Shown here: positions 1-11,150 of the stretch, piece after piece
Layout: every line of letters starts with the position of its first letter
How positions within the stretch are numbered: position 1 is the first letter of the stretch
Source: Misgurnus anguillicaudatus
Lineage: Eukaryota > Chordata > Actinopteri > Cypriniformes > Cobitidae
DNA: 64,000 nucleotides
Direction of reading: 5' to 3'
Assembly (NCBI RefSeq): GCF_027580225.2
Contig: NC_073341.2
Coordinates: forward strand, 13,508,501 to 13,572,500
Notes under the pieces: model-generated
The model's database searches: none
Told to the model about the DNA's origin: nothing
Seen by the model: the letters and a program-made list of their open reading frames with translations, nothing else
Translations under genes and position numbers: made by a program

Positions 1-1
1 C

Positions 2-1046
2 AGTGACAACGGTGGAGAATTCAACAATGAAGAGATCAGAGATATGGCTGAAAACTTTAACATTGAGACAAAAACAACAGCAGGTTACAGTCCCTGGAGC
101 AACGGACTGCTCGAGAGACATAATCAAACACTTACCGAGATCGTCCAGAAGGTCAAATGAGAGAAAGGATGCGACTGGCAAACTGCCCTTGATTGGGCCC
201 TCATGGCTAAGAACAGTATGTTGAATGTTCATGGCTACAGCCCGTATCAACTTGTGTTTGGACAGAATCCTAATCTTCCTTCTGTATTAACTGATAAACT
301 ACCTGCTCTAGAAGGTACTACTGTAAGTGCTAGAGTGGGAGAACATATTTCTGCTTTACATGCTTCTAGGAAAGCATTCACAGAATCAGAGTGTTCTGAG
401 AGGATAAGAAGGGCATTGCGTAAGCAACTCAGGCCTACAGATGATATGTATGTGACAGGAGACAAGGTATATTACAAAAGAGCAAACTCTCCTGAGTGGA
501 AGGGACCCGGAGTAGTTATTGGTCAGGATGGAGCTGTTGTATTTGTAAGACACGGGGGGACTTTAGTCAGAGTACATCAATCCAGGCTTTGTAAGACAAA
601 TACACAGGATCAGGGATCTCAGGATAAGAATACTGTACCAGACGACAGCCAGATTGCAGATGAAAAAGGCAGCTTAAACAATGCAACAGAAAGCACAGAT
701 AGCGAACATGAAGAAATAAATGACAGGGAGGTTAATACTGAAGAAGTGGTTCATCCTAATATGACACAAACTGAAACAGAACACGAAAACAACAGTGACA
801 GGGAGGTTACTACAGATAAAGTGGTTTATCCTAGTATGACACAAACTGAGACAGATCATAATGTCTGTGTTAAGCCTGTTTCTTATGCCTGTGTAAAGAT
901 AAAACCAGGTCAGACTGTAACATTTATGAAACAAAGTGGTGGTGGTTTACAGAAAGCCAAGGTTCTAGGCAGAGCGGACAAAGTTTCTGGAAAATACAAA
1001 AACTGGTTTAATCTGCAACATATTGAACATGATGGTAGTGACCCTA
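2..1046 (+). pseudogene. Ty1/copia pol: integrase core and C-terminal region (5' part cut by window edge)
   Basis: The frame starting at base 2 reads SDNGGEF and then LLERHNQTL, the second Asp block and the Glu block of a DDE retroviral-type integrase core; the first Asp lies outside the window. An in-frame TGA at 158-160 breaks the frame right after the Glu block, and the frame is open again to about 1046. The ATG at 203 lies inside this frame and is not a real start. Downstream is the usual copia linker region, rich in Glu, Asp, Asn and Thr, with an imperfect internal duplication (TEHE.NSDREV-type units around 700-860). The frame then runs into a MITE that supplies a stop. Assignment to Ty1/copia rests on the order integrase, reverse transcriptase, RNase H seen downstream. 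It is inactive. Confidence 0.85.
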
Positions 1047-1341
1047 CTGAAAAATCCAGCTAAAACCAGCATAAGCTGGTAGCTGGTTTTAGCTGGTTTA
1101 AGGTGGTTAACGCTGGTCCTCCCAGCCTGACAAAGCTGGTCATGCTGGTGGGTCAGCTGGTATTCCAGCATGACCAGCTAAGTCTAGTTAGACCAGCTTA
1201 AAATGTGACCAAAACACAGCTAGACCAGCTTGCTACACCAGCAAAACCAGCTTCCTACACCAGCAAAACCAGCTAAAATCAAGCTGGGGACCAGCTAAAA
1301 CCAGCTCACCAGCTTATGCTGGTCTTAGCTGGATTTTTCAG
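1047..1341. mobile_element. TA-flanked MITE made of AGCTGG/CCAGCT motifs
   Basis: The ends are inverted repeats: CTGAAAAATCCAGCTAA on the left and its complement on the right, directly flanked by TA at 1045-1046 and 1342-1343. The interior is almost wholly built of short AGCTGGT and ACCAGCT units, so much of it can fold on itself. A TA target duplication suggests Tc1/mariner-type mobilisation, but no transposase is present. It sits inside the copia pol region. Element plus duplicated TA is 297 bp, a multiple of three, so the insertion does not shift the frame itself; it adds a stop codon. Confidence 0.85.
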
Positions 1342-1370
1342 TAGAGGATGGGCAAAAGGAGACAATAGAT

Positions 1371-2294
1371 ATGTCATTTGTTAATAATCTTCACATTGAA
1401 TCAACTGATAGGGAGGCTGTTGTACTCATAACAAAAGACATGTCATTTAACACAGCCAAACAGGATGAAATAATGAACTGGTACAAAAACAATGTGTTTG
1501 AAGAAGTTGGTGATGCAGGCCAAAAATGCATATCTACCAGATGGGTCTGTTGTCTCAAAGAAACTCCCAATGGTATTGTGCCCAAAGCACGTCTAGTAGC
1601 CAGGGGTTTTGAAGAGTTTCATGTTCAAGAACTGCAAAAAGATTCCCCGACCTGTGCTGCTGACTCCCTTAGGCTATTGCTAGCAGTAATCTGTCAAAAT
1701 AAGTGGCAAATCCATTCTATGGACATCAAATCTGCTTTTTTACAGGGCATGCAGTTGTCTAGAGAAATCTATGTCCGCCCACCTCTTATAGCAGGAAAGG
1801 AAAATATTCTATGGAAATTAAACAAGTGTGTTTATGGCCTTGCAGATGCATCACTATATTGGTACAACAAAGTGAAAGAAATCATGCTGAATACAGGTGG
1901 TAGAATGTCTCAAGTTGACCCAGCAGTATTTTATTGGGTGGATAAACAGTCTAATGTTACTGGATTACTTGCATGTCATGTTGATGATTTTCTTTGGGCC
2001 GGCTCACAAAGCTTTTCAACAGATGTGATACCTATACTAAAGTCTGCATTCCAGGTTGGACGTGAGGAGCATGGAGATTTCTGTTATGTGGGTATGAACT
2101 TTCTGACTATTAATGGTGTGGTTCATGTACATCAACATAGTTATATTGATAACCTACAACCTATTCAACTACAAGCGGCACGTGCAGTACAAAGAGATGT
2201 TTCTCTTAACGAGACTGAAAGAGAGCAGCTTCAGTCAACAATAGGACAGATGCTATGGGTTGCAAAACAAACCAGACCAGACGTTGTGTTTTGA
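1371..2294 (+). pseudogene. Ty1/copia reverse transcriptase
   Basis: The translated frame contains STRWVCCLKE, KARLVARGF, MDIKSAFLQG (motif A with the first catalytic Asp) and ACHVDDFLWAG, the copia version of the Y/HVDD catalytic box. KQTRPDVVF follows, the conserved stretch just before the RNase H connection. These blocks are in the order and spacing of Ty1/copia RT. The frame differs from that of the integrase part, so a small indel lies between about 1344 and 1383. The coding sequence stops where a hAT element has inserted, and continues at 3468. Vertebrate copia elements are much rarer than Gypsy elements, which makes this remnant notable. It is not functional. Confidence 0.92.
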
Positions 2295-3467
2295 TAGTGG
2301 TGTGTCGTTCATGAACGATTCGTTCATTTTGAACGAATCTTTAATATGACTCGGGAGTACCGAGTTGTCTCAGAGAGTGGTTCATTAATTTTGTGTTGAC
2401 CGCGCATGCGCATTGCGCAACATATTGGTTCTGAATCTGAAACAGAAATGATTAGTTCATCATTCTCTTGAGTCTCGAGTTCGGGACAGGTTCGAGTCCT
2501 TTGTTCTTCCTGTCAGTCCCATAGAGGCTATGCTACCAGTACCGGAAAGAGAAATGATTAGTTCACCTTTCGGGTTCGGTCGGGTCAGAGTCTTTCGTTC
2601 TTCAATAAGATGGAACTTTTATTTTTCAAATAATGTTTTTGCACATATTTTGTATTTTAATTACTAAAAATAAAACAATATAGGATACATTCAGACGCAA
2701 TCAATAATACGAATCTAATGTTGTATTTAATGTGATATACCAGCGATCACGTGACATAAGGACTCGGACCCGGCCGAACCCGAACTCAAGACTTGAATGA
2801 ACTTATCATTTCTTTTTTCGGTACTGACAGCATAGCCTCTATGGGACTGACAGGAAGAACAAAAGACTCGGAACCGGCTGAACTCGAGACTCGAAAGATG
2901 AACTAATCATTTATCTTTCCGGTACTGACAGCATAGCCTCTATAAGGCTGACAGGAAGAACGAAAGACTTGAACCCGTCCCGAACTCGAGAGAATGATGA
3001 ACTAATCATTTCTCTTTCCGGTCCTGTGCTGTATGTCACACGGCACAGCCTGGCCGAACACAGAGAGTCAGTAAGACAGTGACGAGTTGACAACTAACAT
3101 CTGTAGACACGAGAGGAGGCGTACAAATGTGATAAATATGAAGTTCAGTTTCTTATAATTTGGCTGCATTACCCTGACATGTACACAAGGACTGACTTAG
3201 GAGGTAAGCTAATCATTTCTATCTCTTGTGCAGGTTTCAGAGCTTGTCTCAAGAAATAATGAAATAAGGATTTTTATTTCTCATAACTTGTTAGAAATGT
3301 CATAATTGTTTGCATAAGTGGTTATTTTGGGGTAGTTTGTGAAATTATAGGTAATCGTATTTTAAATGAACGAAAAGAACGAAATGACTCAAAAAAAGAT
3401 TTATTCATTTTGATGAACGAGATTCAAAGATCCGAATCAGAAAAATGATCCGAACTTCCCATCACTA
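2295..3467. mobile_element. Non-autonomous hAT element inserted in copia pol
   Basis: The element begins TAGTGGTGTGTCGTTC and ends with the complement of TAGTGATGGGAAGTTC. The flanks are GTGTTTTGA at 2286-2294 and ATGTTTGA at 3468-3475, an 8-bp duplication of a GTGTTTGA-like target with one extra T and one transition. The interior has no transposase. It carries blocks with GTACTGACAGCATAGCCTCT and ACTCGAG motifs: one block at about 2440-2600 in one orientation and two tandem blocks at about 2760-3025 in the other, so the interior is an imperfect inverted array. The copia frame continues directly across the insertion when the element and one TSD copy are ignored. Confidence 0.9.
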
Positions 3468-4103
3468 ATGTTTGATGCAAGCAGCTTAGCGTCAAATATA
3501 AAGGGTGCCACAATTCAGTCTATTCATGAGACAAATAAGGTTATTAGAAAACTTAAGTCTGAAAAAGTTATGTTAAAGTTTCAACATTTGGGAAAACATG
3601 ATGCTTTGAACTTTGTAGTTTTCAGTGATGCTTCTTTTGGACATCTCCCTGATGGGGGTACACAAGGGGGAACATTGATTGGACTCACAGGAGAAGGAGG
3701 GAAGTTTTCTCCTTTGTGTTGGCAATCTAAAAGAATAAGACGTGTTGTGAGGAGTACTCTGGCAGGGGAAACGCTGGCCCTGTCAGATGGAATAGATAAT
3801 GCTATTTTTCTAGCTACCCTGTTTTCTGAGCTCACCACTGGAAATGGCAAGCTAAATGCTCCCTCGTTGGTCTGTGTTACGGACAACCACTCTCTGTTTG
3901 ATGCCCTTAAGTCCACAAAACAGGTCACTGAGAAACGACTTCGACTGGAAATAAGCAGCATAAGAGAGCTTATAGAAAGTAAACAGATAAAGACGATACT
4001 TTGGTCAGACACAAAAACTCAACTTGCTGACTGTCTCTTCAAAAAGGGATCATCTGCCCTTATGTTACTGAAAGCACTCAGTGAAGGACTGTGGTGCTAC
4101 TGA
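3468..4103 (+). pseudogene. Ty1/copia RNase H and C-terminus
   Basis: The frame reads FVVFSDASFG (catalytic Asp of RNase H), WQSKRIRRVVRSTLAGETLA (the Glu block), VCVTDNHSLFDA (Asp block) and ILWSDTKTQLADCLFKKGS, the hallmark copia C-terminus. It is the continuation of the reverse transcriptase part that ends at 2294; the first codons come from the target duplication of the hAT insertion, so the ATG at 3468 is not a start. It ends in TGA. The next 150 bases hold no ORF and lead into the polypurine tract and LTR. Confidence 0.92.
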
Positions 4104-4260
4104 GAGCACTCAAAGAAGGACTATGGAAAACTGAACATTTTCAAGTGTATATGCAACAACAGTTTTGGGTTTAACTGTGACCAATGTTATGTGTTTTAAA
4201 TCAATGTTTTATTATTTTATTTATTTAATTTTGCTTTGCCCGTTTAAAGTATAGGGAGAT

Positions 4261-4509
4261 TGTTAACATGTCATTTCCCCTGTATACTGTTCTTTACGGT
4301 AAAAGGTGCTCCTCTTCATGTTACTTGGGTACTAGGTTGGCGCATGCGCAGTGTGTGGTTGGGCGCATGCGCAGTGTGTGGTTGGGCACGCAGTTTTTTG
4401 GTTTTGCAAGGTGCTCACGTGTGTACCGAGTGGTATGCTAAATGAGGTGAACCATTTGAAATAAACGTTATGTTTATTAGAACTAACAATTTCATGTCGT
4501 TCTCACACA
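4261..4509 (+). repeat. Putative 3' LTR of the copia element
   Basis: A purine-rich tract (AAAGTATAGGGAGAT, 4246-4260) directly precedes TGTTAACATG, a normal LTR start. A tandem of GCGCATGCGCAGTGTGTGGTTGG lies at 4341-4387, and an AATAAA lies near 4459. The right end is taken at TCTCACACA on the basis of a CA terminus only. The 5' LTR is outside the window, so the boundaries cannot be confirmed by comparison. Confidence 0.6.
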
Positions 4510-4780
4510 ATATGCTGTCAGTAGACACATTTCCACAAGGCTTACATTTTCTTAACAGAGAAGCCATATCTCCCAACAAAATTATGGATTGTTTGTGTAC
4601 TATTTATGAATGTTCAATTGCTAACAAGCCATTCTTCAGATACTTTTTCTAAACACTTAACACAGACTCACACCTACAAAACACAATTGGCCAAATGGAT
4701 AATTTATTTAATTAATTTATTTTCAGTATGGGTAAGGGCTTGTTAGCGATTGAAAAAAACTGTCAATCTTGTGGTGTGAC

Positions 4781-6695
4781 CAGTGTTGGGTGTAACTACT
4801 TACTAAGTAATTAGTTACTGTAATTTAATTACTTTTCCCTTGAAAAAGTAAAGTAAGGGATTCGTCTTATTTTTCTAGTAATCTAATTACAGTTACTTCT
4901 GATGTAACTAAATACTGTGTATGGACTGTAAAACAATTATGTATACTATAATACAATAATGGATTTAACATGGTTTCAGTTTACAATTCTCACTATTAAC
5001 TGGTAGATTATTAGCATTAATATTCACTATATAGCATTAGCACATATTAATGCCTGATTCTGCATATTGAGACAAAAGTAGTTAATAGAGAGAATTGGAC
5101 CCTAAAGTGAGACCAGAATATTTGATGTACTTTTATATATTATTTCTTCGAGCCATTTCAAGCCTATATCCTTGTATGATGTACTGAATAGCAGTGGGGA
5201 ACCTTCAGGGCCTTCTACGCCTTCAGAGAAGGCCTAAAAAAATTAATTAAAATATTTTTTATAATAATACTAATAAATAATAAAGTATTCAATAAAAATA
5301 TGTTTTTACATGTTTGAATTTATATTTAATTTAATTTAATACATGTACTATATTTTCTCTCATCTATGTTCTAACGTTAAGCTTACTGTCAGGTTCATAT
5401 CCAATCAGAATCGTCTGTCTCTATTAAGGCCTGGTAAACTGGCTCATTCATTGGTTAGGACTTCAAGAATCCCAAGGAAGGCCAAGCTATGTGTTTTGGT
5501 GTGGAGAGTGACGGGCAAATCGACCAATCACGCTTTGATTTCAAGTGGGCGGGTAAAAAACAAAGCATTGTAAGCCTTCATGAAGTCCTAATCATGCAAC
5601 AAGCTGGATGCGAGCTGCCGTAAAACACCAAAGAAGAAGAAGTCCTAATCATAGACCGTCTAATGGCCCGAATCTCTGCGGTGAGAGTGGTTGAGGTAAA
5701 TGGCAGAAAACGTGATTGACGTTGTGGCTAGTTTGACAGGGCTGAGGTAAAAACGAAATTACTTAAGCGGGTACTCGTGAAGAGCACAGCCGAGAGATGC
5801 GCGTGCAGCTGCGCTGCGCATATCAGACGTGAACACGAGAAAAATAATGGGTTTAATTATACTTTCACTTCCTGACAGTTTTACTTGAGGATAGTAATGA
5901 CTGCAGGCGACGCCGAATTACATACAATATAATTACCTAACTAAATCTCAGAGAATGCAAAAACATTCACCGGGGCCGGGCTAGGGATTTTGCGAGCCCG
6001 CAAAATATAACAGTTATAAGCCACAAGGAGGTGCACTGAGAACGCAGGGTGCTATATTTCCCCTTATGAAAAAAGACTAACAAGCTATCCTACAGCTAAA
6101 TATATATTTACAAAAAACAAACATTAAATGACAATTTACAGAGCAGCAGAGTCTGTATTTGTGTTTATCAGTTAGATTAAAGTAATTTTAAACTTTAAAA
6201 CTGCATTTAAAGGCAAACGATGCCTATTCTGTAATTTAACTTTGCGTGCTCAGAATTTTTACACGTTCACTGTATGATTTAACGAAATACGAATAGCCTA
6301 GTATTATATTCTGAATTTTAAAATTTATGAAAAACAAACTACTCTCAATTTATTTTGGTGTTTTTTCCCCCGTGCTCACTTGTCTCCATTTTCCTGTTTT
6401 TAAGAATTAAGGCGGTGTAGTAAGTAGAACCTATCCATTAAATTTGTGACTTTCATTTATTGCGCCATGCGTAATTGCGCATGGAGAGGCATTTGCACTT
6501 CATTGCATATTTTGAAGGCCCAGCTGAAGTACTCACGGTTCACCACTGCTGAATAGGATTTAGAAAGTAATTAGTAATAAGTAATTAAATACTTTTTGGA
6601 GAGAGTAATTAGTAAAGTAATCTAATTACATTGATTAAAGATGTAATTAGTAACTAGTAATTAATTACTTTTTTTGAGTAACTTACCCAACACTG
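4781..6695. mobile_element. hAT element (CAGTGTTGGG termini)
   Basis: The left end CAGTGTTGGGTGTAACTAC and right end complement CAGTGTTGGGTAAGTTAC form terminal inverted repeats. Both subterminal regions are rich in GTAATTAGTTACT motifs. Flanks GGTGTGAC (4773-4780) and GGCGCGAC (6696-6703) match at 6 of 8 bases, and both differences are C/T transitions. No transposase frame is visible. A possible further inserted end (CAGTGGGGAACCTTCAG) lies at about 5193, and a short LINE tail lies at 5596-5638. Confidence 0.85.
5596..5638 (+). mobile_element. 43-bp tail-only LINE insertion (I-like tail) with 14-bp TSD
   Basis: The short segment ends in a GAA-repeat tail and is flanked by GAAGTCCTAATCAT at 5582-5595 and again at 5639-5652, a perfect 14-bp duplication. 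Its GCAAC, CTGCCRTAAAA and GAAGAAG features match the 3' end of the I-clade LINE at 16.2-21.3 kb read on the minus strand. It is an extremely 5'-truncated retrotransposition product. Confidence 0.8.
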
Positions 6696-6891
6696 GGCGC
6701 GACAGTTAGAGATTGTCCGCTACAGAAAGAGGCTGTCTCGTTGTGAGTGAGTGACGTTGCTTTCAGCCAATAAAAACAGAAAAATACTGACATTTCCTGC
6801 TGTTGATTGGTTAGGACAGCCCTTTCCTAAACCCTTAAGATAGCTCGCCTCAGATTGCTTTTAACCAATGTATAAATTGTACTACATTAAA

Positions 6892-7149
6892 ATATGAAGA
6901 GTTTCGTTGCAAAATGAGATAACCACGGTTTTTTTAATTGTTCAGAAATCTCGTTTTTTGGTTGTGCATTCCAATTAATTTCAATGCAACTGCAGTTGGT
7001 TTGTTTTGATTTAAACCTTGATAACTTAAAAAACACAGCTAAGTAGCACCATAAAACAAAATAATAACATGATAACATAATAATAAACATGTTTTGACAA
7101 AAATTAAAAAAAATGGATTTATCTCGTTTTGCAACGAAACTCTTCATAT
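6892..7149. mobile_element. Small inverted-repeat element (MITE)
   Basis: ATATGAAGAGTTTCGTTGC at the left end is repeated in inverted form at the right end, and the match continues for about 30 bases up to GAGATAA. The interior is AT-rich and non-coding. No clear TSD outside the palindromic ATAT could be fixed, so the superfamily is unassigned. Confidence 0.75.
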
Positions 7150-7250
7150 GAATGATGAATGACTGAATTCTGATTGGGTGGTCAAGACCACCCCTGCCCA
7201 TGCCTAAAGTCGACCCTGACAACCACTAAAGTTCACAAAGCTTTGAAGAT

Positions 7251-7269
7251 TATATATATATATATATAT
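7251..7269. repeat. (AT)n microsatellite
   Basis: Run of about nine TA dinucleotides. Confidence 0.95.
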
Positions 7270-7399
7270 TTCATTTAAATGTGTTTCCTCCATTCCTTGA
7301 TTGAGTTGTTCTTTATTTGTTATTGTTTTGGTACAGAGATAAAAATTTATTTTAATATATAAGTTCAGAAGCCACTCTCTACTTTGTTTTCATTTGTAC

Positions 7400-7945
7400 A
7401 ATAATTTGTTACATTTATATAGCGCTTTTCTGCAGCACTCAAAGCGCTTTACATATGAAATGGAGGAATTTCCTCAACCACCACCAATGTGCAGCATCCA
7501 CCTGGATGATGCAACGGCAGCCATATTGCGCCAGAACACCCACCACACACCAGCTTACTAGTGGAGAGGAGACAGAGTGATATAGCCAATTAGTATGAGG
7601 GATGATTAGTAGCCCAAAGGGCAAGTTTGGCCAGGATGCCGGGGCACACCCCTACACTTTTGCAAAAGACATCCTGGGATTTTTAATGACCACAAAGTCA
7701 GGACCTCGGTTTTAACATCTCATCCGAAGGACGGTGCTTTTTTGACAGTATAGTGTCCCCATCACTATACTGAGGTGTTAGGACCCACACAGACCACAGG
7801 GTAAGCACCCCTGCTGGTCTCACTAACACCTCTACCAGCAGCAACCTGGTTTTCCCAGGTGGTCTCCCATCCAAGTACTGACCAGGCTCAGCCCTGCTTA
7901 GCTTCAGTGGACAAGCTGTCTTGGGCTACAGGGTGACATGGCTAC
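7400..7945 (-). mobile_element. SINE3-type SINE (5S rRNA-derived head), copy 1
   Basis: On the minus strand the head contains GAAGCTAAGCAGGGC, AGTACTTGGATGGGAGACC and CTGGG.AAACCAGG, a close match to the 3' half of 5S rRNA including its internal promoter region. The tail contains GTAAAGCGCTTTGAGTGC and GCGCTATATAAATGTAA, shared with the L2-like LINE at 27.2-30.7 kb. This structure (5S-derived head, LINE-like tail) is that described for zebrafish SINE3. A second copy, in the same orientation, lies at 31.6-32.2 kb. It is not a 5S gene: only part of 5S is present and diverged. Confidence 0.88.
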
Positions 7946-8512
7946 AAGAAGAAAATGCATAATCTGGCATTATGTAAACAAACTTTTATTAAAACCCCTG
8001 GTCAGAGCGTGACTCCACCCACTGGCAATATTTGAAAAATGCAAGAAAAGTGGGCAGATCCCAACGGAGATATAGGGAATGAACTAGTGTGTGGTGGTGA
8101 GATTGTAACAAGGGCGGTGAGCTTAAATCTGCTTACGTCACAAGTTATTTTTTGGACCCAACATCCAATAGGAAAATTCAACTGCAGTATTCACCATTCA
8201 ACCTGAAGAGGGCAGCACTCAGACTGTTAAAAGATGGCTGTGCCTCATATGACCTTGTTATTTGTACACGGTGTGACTATACAAATCACAACACATAAAT
8301 AGGAAAATGTTCGCATTATTTTGTCACTTATTGGGAGCAGTATGCTAGCTGGAGCCATTCACTTCCAGTTTTTGTGCTAAGCTAAGGTAGCGTGGGCTTC
8401 GTCAGACAGAGTTACAGCACGCACGGAGATAAGAAAGGTATGTATGGACTTATCTAACTCTGGGGGATACGGTGAATAAGCTAAATTCCCAACATCTGGG
8501 TGTGTTCCTTTA
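7946..8512 (-). repeat. Probable TTAA-type repeat fragment
   Basis: Read on the minus strand it starts TTAAAGGAACACACCCAGA, a terminus resembling that of the TTAA-flanked repeat starting at 57.44 kb (TTAAAGGAATAGTC). It has no coding potential. The other end is not identified, perhaps because the SINE at 7.4-7.9 kb lies against it. Confidence 0.45.
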
Positions 8513-9179
8513 ATCTATTTCTGAATGTGTTTATCAGAACTGGGTAGAAGAAAAGAGGTATGTCTCATGCCTCTATAAAGATCGGTTTCAGTTCTGGATG
8601 AAAGGAACCACTTCCTACTGAATCTGAGGGTCCTATTTGGCTTGTGGACAGTAAGTTCATCAAAAGGGTAAGATTGTGGCAGGTTATGAAGAACTTTAAA
8701 AACAAAAGTGAAGATTTTAAAAACCATTCTGGAATTGATTGGTAGTCAGTTATATGCAGTCAGAGTGTGTGAAGTGTATTCAAAACGTTGTCTACCCGTC
8801 AAAGCAGCCGCACTTTGACAAATATTAAGAGAATTATCAACATACCAGAAAAGAGTCAGATTTGATCACTGATATGTTTCTCAAAATTTATGTTTTAATT
8901 GCAGTCTTGGCTTCTTTTTACATGTGGAGAATCTGTTTTAACTATAAGTGGAGTTGGTTTAGGCAGAGTAGAAAAGGTTCAATGTATTTCCTGTTTTTAT
9001 GTTGTAAATGAAAACAGGGTTGGGTGTTGTCAGCATGTAAGTAAAATGATACACCAAACAACTCAAAAATGGCACCCATTGGAAGCATAAAAATTTAAAA
9101 AAGGATAGGTACAAGAATTGAGCCCTGAGGTACTCCACAGGGAAGATGATATACCGAAGAACTAAATTAAACAGTAGAC

Positions 9180-9581
9180 CAGGGTTCCCTAGATCTTACC
9201 CTGGAAGGTCAGAGCACTACAGAGTTTAGGTTCAACCTTAATCAAATTTACCCACCTGTGATTGTTCAGTGATCATGAAGACCTTGATTAGTTTGCTCGT
9301 GTGTGTTTGATCTGGGGTTGGAGCTAACCCTTACGAAAATTAACCATGGTTTTACTACAGTTAAAACCAAAAAACCATGGTTACTGTAGTAAAACCATTG
9401 TAACCACAAAATTACCATGGTTTTAACAACCATGGTTTTCAAAAACAAAACCATAGTTAAACTATCTTTAGTGTAGTAAAACCATAGTTTTGCTGATAGT
9501 AATCAATACACCAAAAAAAACATGGTTACTACACTTTTTACCAGTGCTCCGGCCCTCCAGGGTAAGATTTGGAGAACCCTG
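9180..9581. mobile_element. hAT-type MITE
   Basis: Terminal inverted repeats CAGGGTTCYCYARATCTTAC are flanked by CAGTAGAC (9172-9179) and TAGAAGAC (9582-9589), matching at 6 of 8 bases. The middle (about 9340-9535) is a palindrome-rich block of AACCATGGTT and TACTGTAGTAAAACCAT units that may itself be a nested element. No ORF. Confidence 0.82.
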
Positions 9582-10134
9582 TAGAAGACGCTTTAAAGGT
9601 TCTGTTACTCAGGAGTGATTTAAACCAGTTTAACATCATCCCTTTCAATCCAACACAGTTTTTAAATTTAAAGATTAAAATGTTGTGGTCAACCCTATCT
9701 ATAACCCTATCTATAACACCAAGGCAAAACTTTTAAAAATGCAGTTTCAGTGCTTTGCTAAGGTTTGAAGCCAGATTGACATTTTTGAAAGATCTTGTTT
9801 GATGTCATGTGTGTCTGCAATTGGAGCAGCAAAGTGTTTTATAGGATCTTAATGAGAAACGGCAGGTTTGAGATTGAAGTTGTTGAGAGTCGAGACATTA
9901 AAACAATGTTTGTAAAATAAATGATTGTTTAATAAACGGTAATAATTTTACCCTTTTCTGTCATCATTTTTTTATACAAATGTTTGGTTTAAGGCAATCG
10001 GTTTCCTCAAACGGTTTAAGTTGAAATAACTTATCGGGTTTTACAGTTTAACAACAATGTAGAAAATCAAATAGGGGAAAGCATATTTTAAGAAACAAAA
10101 AATGTAATTGGATCCCATTAAAATCCTCTACAAA

Positions 10135-10410
10135 TTATCCTAAAGAATATTTTTCTTGTGTCTTAAAATCCTTGAGAAATATCCTCTAATAGAATCCTAT
10201 AGGATTTTTTCTAATGGAATCCCATAGATTTTTTGTAAAGGAATCCTTTAGGATTTTTCTAATGGAATCCTATAAGATTTTTCTAATGGAATCCTGTAGG
10301 ATTTTCTAATGGAATCCTGTAGAGTTTTCTAATGGAATCCTATAATATTTTTCTAATTGAATCCTTTAAGATTTTTCTAATGGAATCCTATAGGATTTTC
10401 TAATGGAAGT
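10135..10410. repeat. Minisatellite, 23-24-bp unit
   Basis: About ten imperfect copies of TAATGGAATCCTATAGGAT plus a T-rich spacer. Each unit contains the short palindrome ATCCTATAGGAT. It lies inside the minus-strand LINE remnant. Confidence 0.85.
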
Positions 10411-10889
10411 TCATGGAACGGTTCCAAAATATGATATAAATTCTAATTGGATTTCTGTACAGGATTCTAATTAAAAATCATATAGGATTTTTTGACAAGG
10501 GATTAATGAGCGTAATGAGATCATTATATAGTACTAAGAAATTAGTCTTAGGATAGGTGGTCTAAAATCTTGAGAAGATGTAGGTTTCAGATGCTCAACA
10601 ATATCTTGGCTGAAAATCATTTATAGACAATGAATTAGAAGGAGTCTCAACATAAATAACATTCCCAGGTAGATAACTAGATATTCTTATTGAACAATTT
10701 ACAGAATTTATCACACGGTGATACAAAGGCATCCATGATAATATTTACAGAGGGATTAAGCACAGAATCAATAACTGAATGCAGAAACTTGATTCTATGT
10801 AAATTGTCATTAATGAGTGAGGAGAGATATTTCGTTTTTGGAGTCTTGACAGCTTTTTGAAATGAATGTAGATAGTCTCCACATATCAT

Positions 10890-11150
10890 TAAAGATTTTT
10901 TTTATTTCCTATTTTAATAAAATGACTACAAAACATGTTTACTTTCAAGCAATTTATCAAAACAATTTACAGCAAAAGTCCATATTCATTCCTTTTATAA
11001 GAATTAGTTTATTTTTATTAAACCTGGATTTCCGCATTAAAATATAAAATGGGACAAAACATGAATTGAATCATATAAGAAATATTGTTCAGCTACATTT
11101 CAATATATTGCTGCCTTGGAATTATTAGGTTCTATCTGACATTTTTGTTT
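10890..11150. repeat. Segment paralogous to 60.59-61.52 kb
   Basis: TTTCCT.TTTTAATAAAAT, CAATTTACAGCAAAA, TTTATAAGAATT and GCTGCCTTGGAATTATTAGG recur in the same order at 60.59-60.69 and 61.41-61.52 kb, where they are separated by about 700 bp of Gypsy-related sequence. No gene is seen here. Confidence 0.8.

Larger units (their letters stand above)
8515..10889 (-). pseudogene. L2/CR1-like LINE reverse transcriptase remnant
   Basis: Minus-strand pieces fall in correct LINE order. At 10677-10889 is a pre-RT stretch with SSLINDNLHRIKFLHSVID and SPCDKFCKLFNKNI. At about 9100-9136 is the RT motif GVPQGSILVPILF. At about 9025-9050 is the catalytic box, degraded to HADNTQ (YADD lost). At 8515-8727 is the C-terminal region with VFKIFTFVFKVLHNLP and RTLRFS. 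Many stops and frameshifts separate them. The remnant is interrupted by a 402-bp hAT MITE (9180-9581) and a 23-24-bp minisatellite (about 10135-10410). It is clearly inactive and old. L2/CR1 grouping is inferred from motif style. Confidence 0.78.

Noticed and set aside
4470..4652. 60-codon ORF after the copia LTR
   Set aside because: Starts inside the putative LTR and shows no domain.
7840..7945. 5S rRNA gene (minus strand)
   Set aside because: Only the 3' half of 5S is matched, it is diverged, and it is fused to a SINE body seen again at 31.6-32.2 kb.
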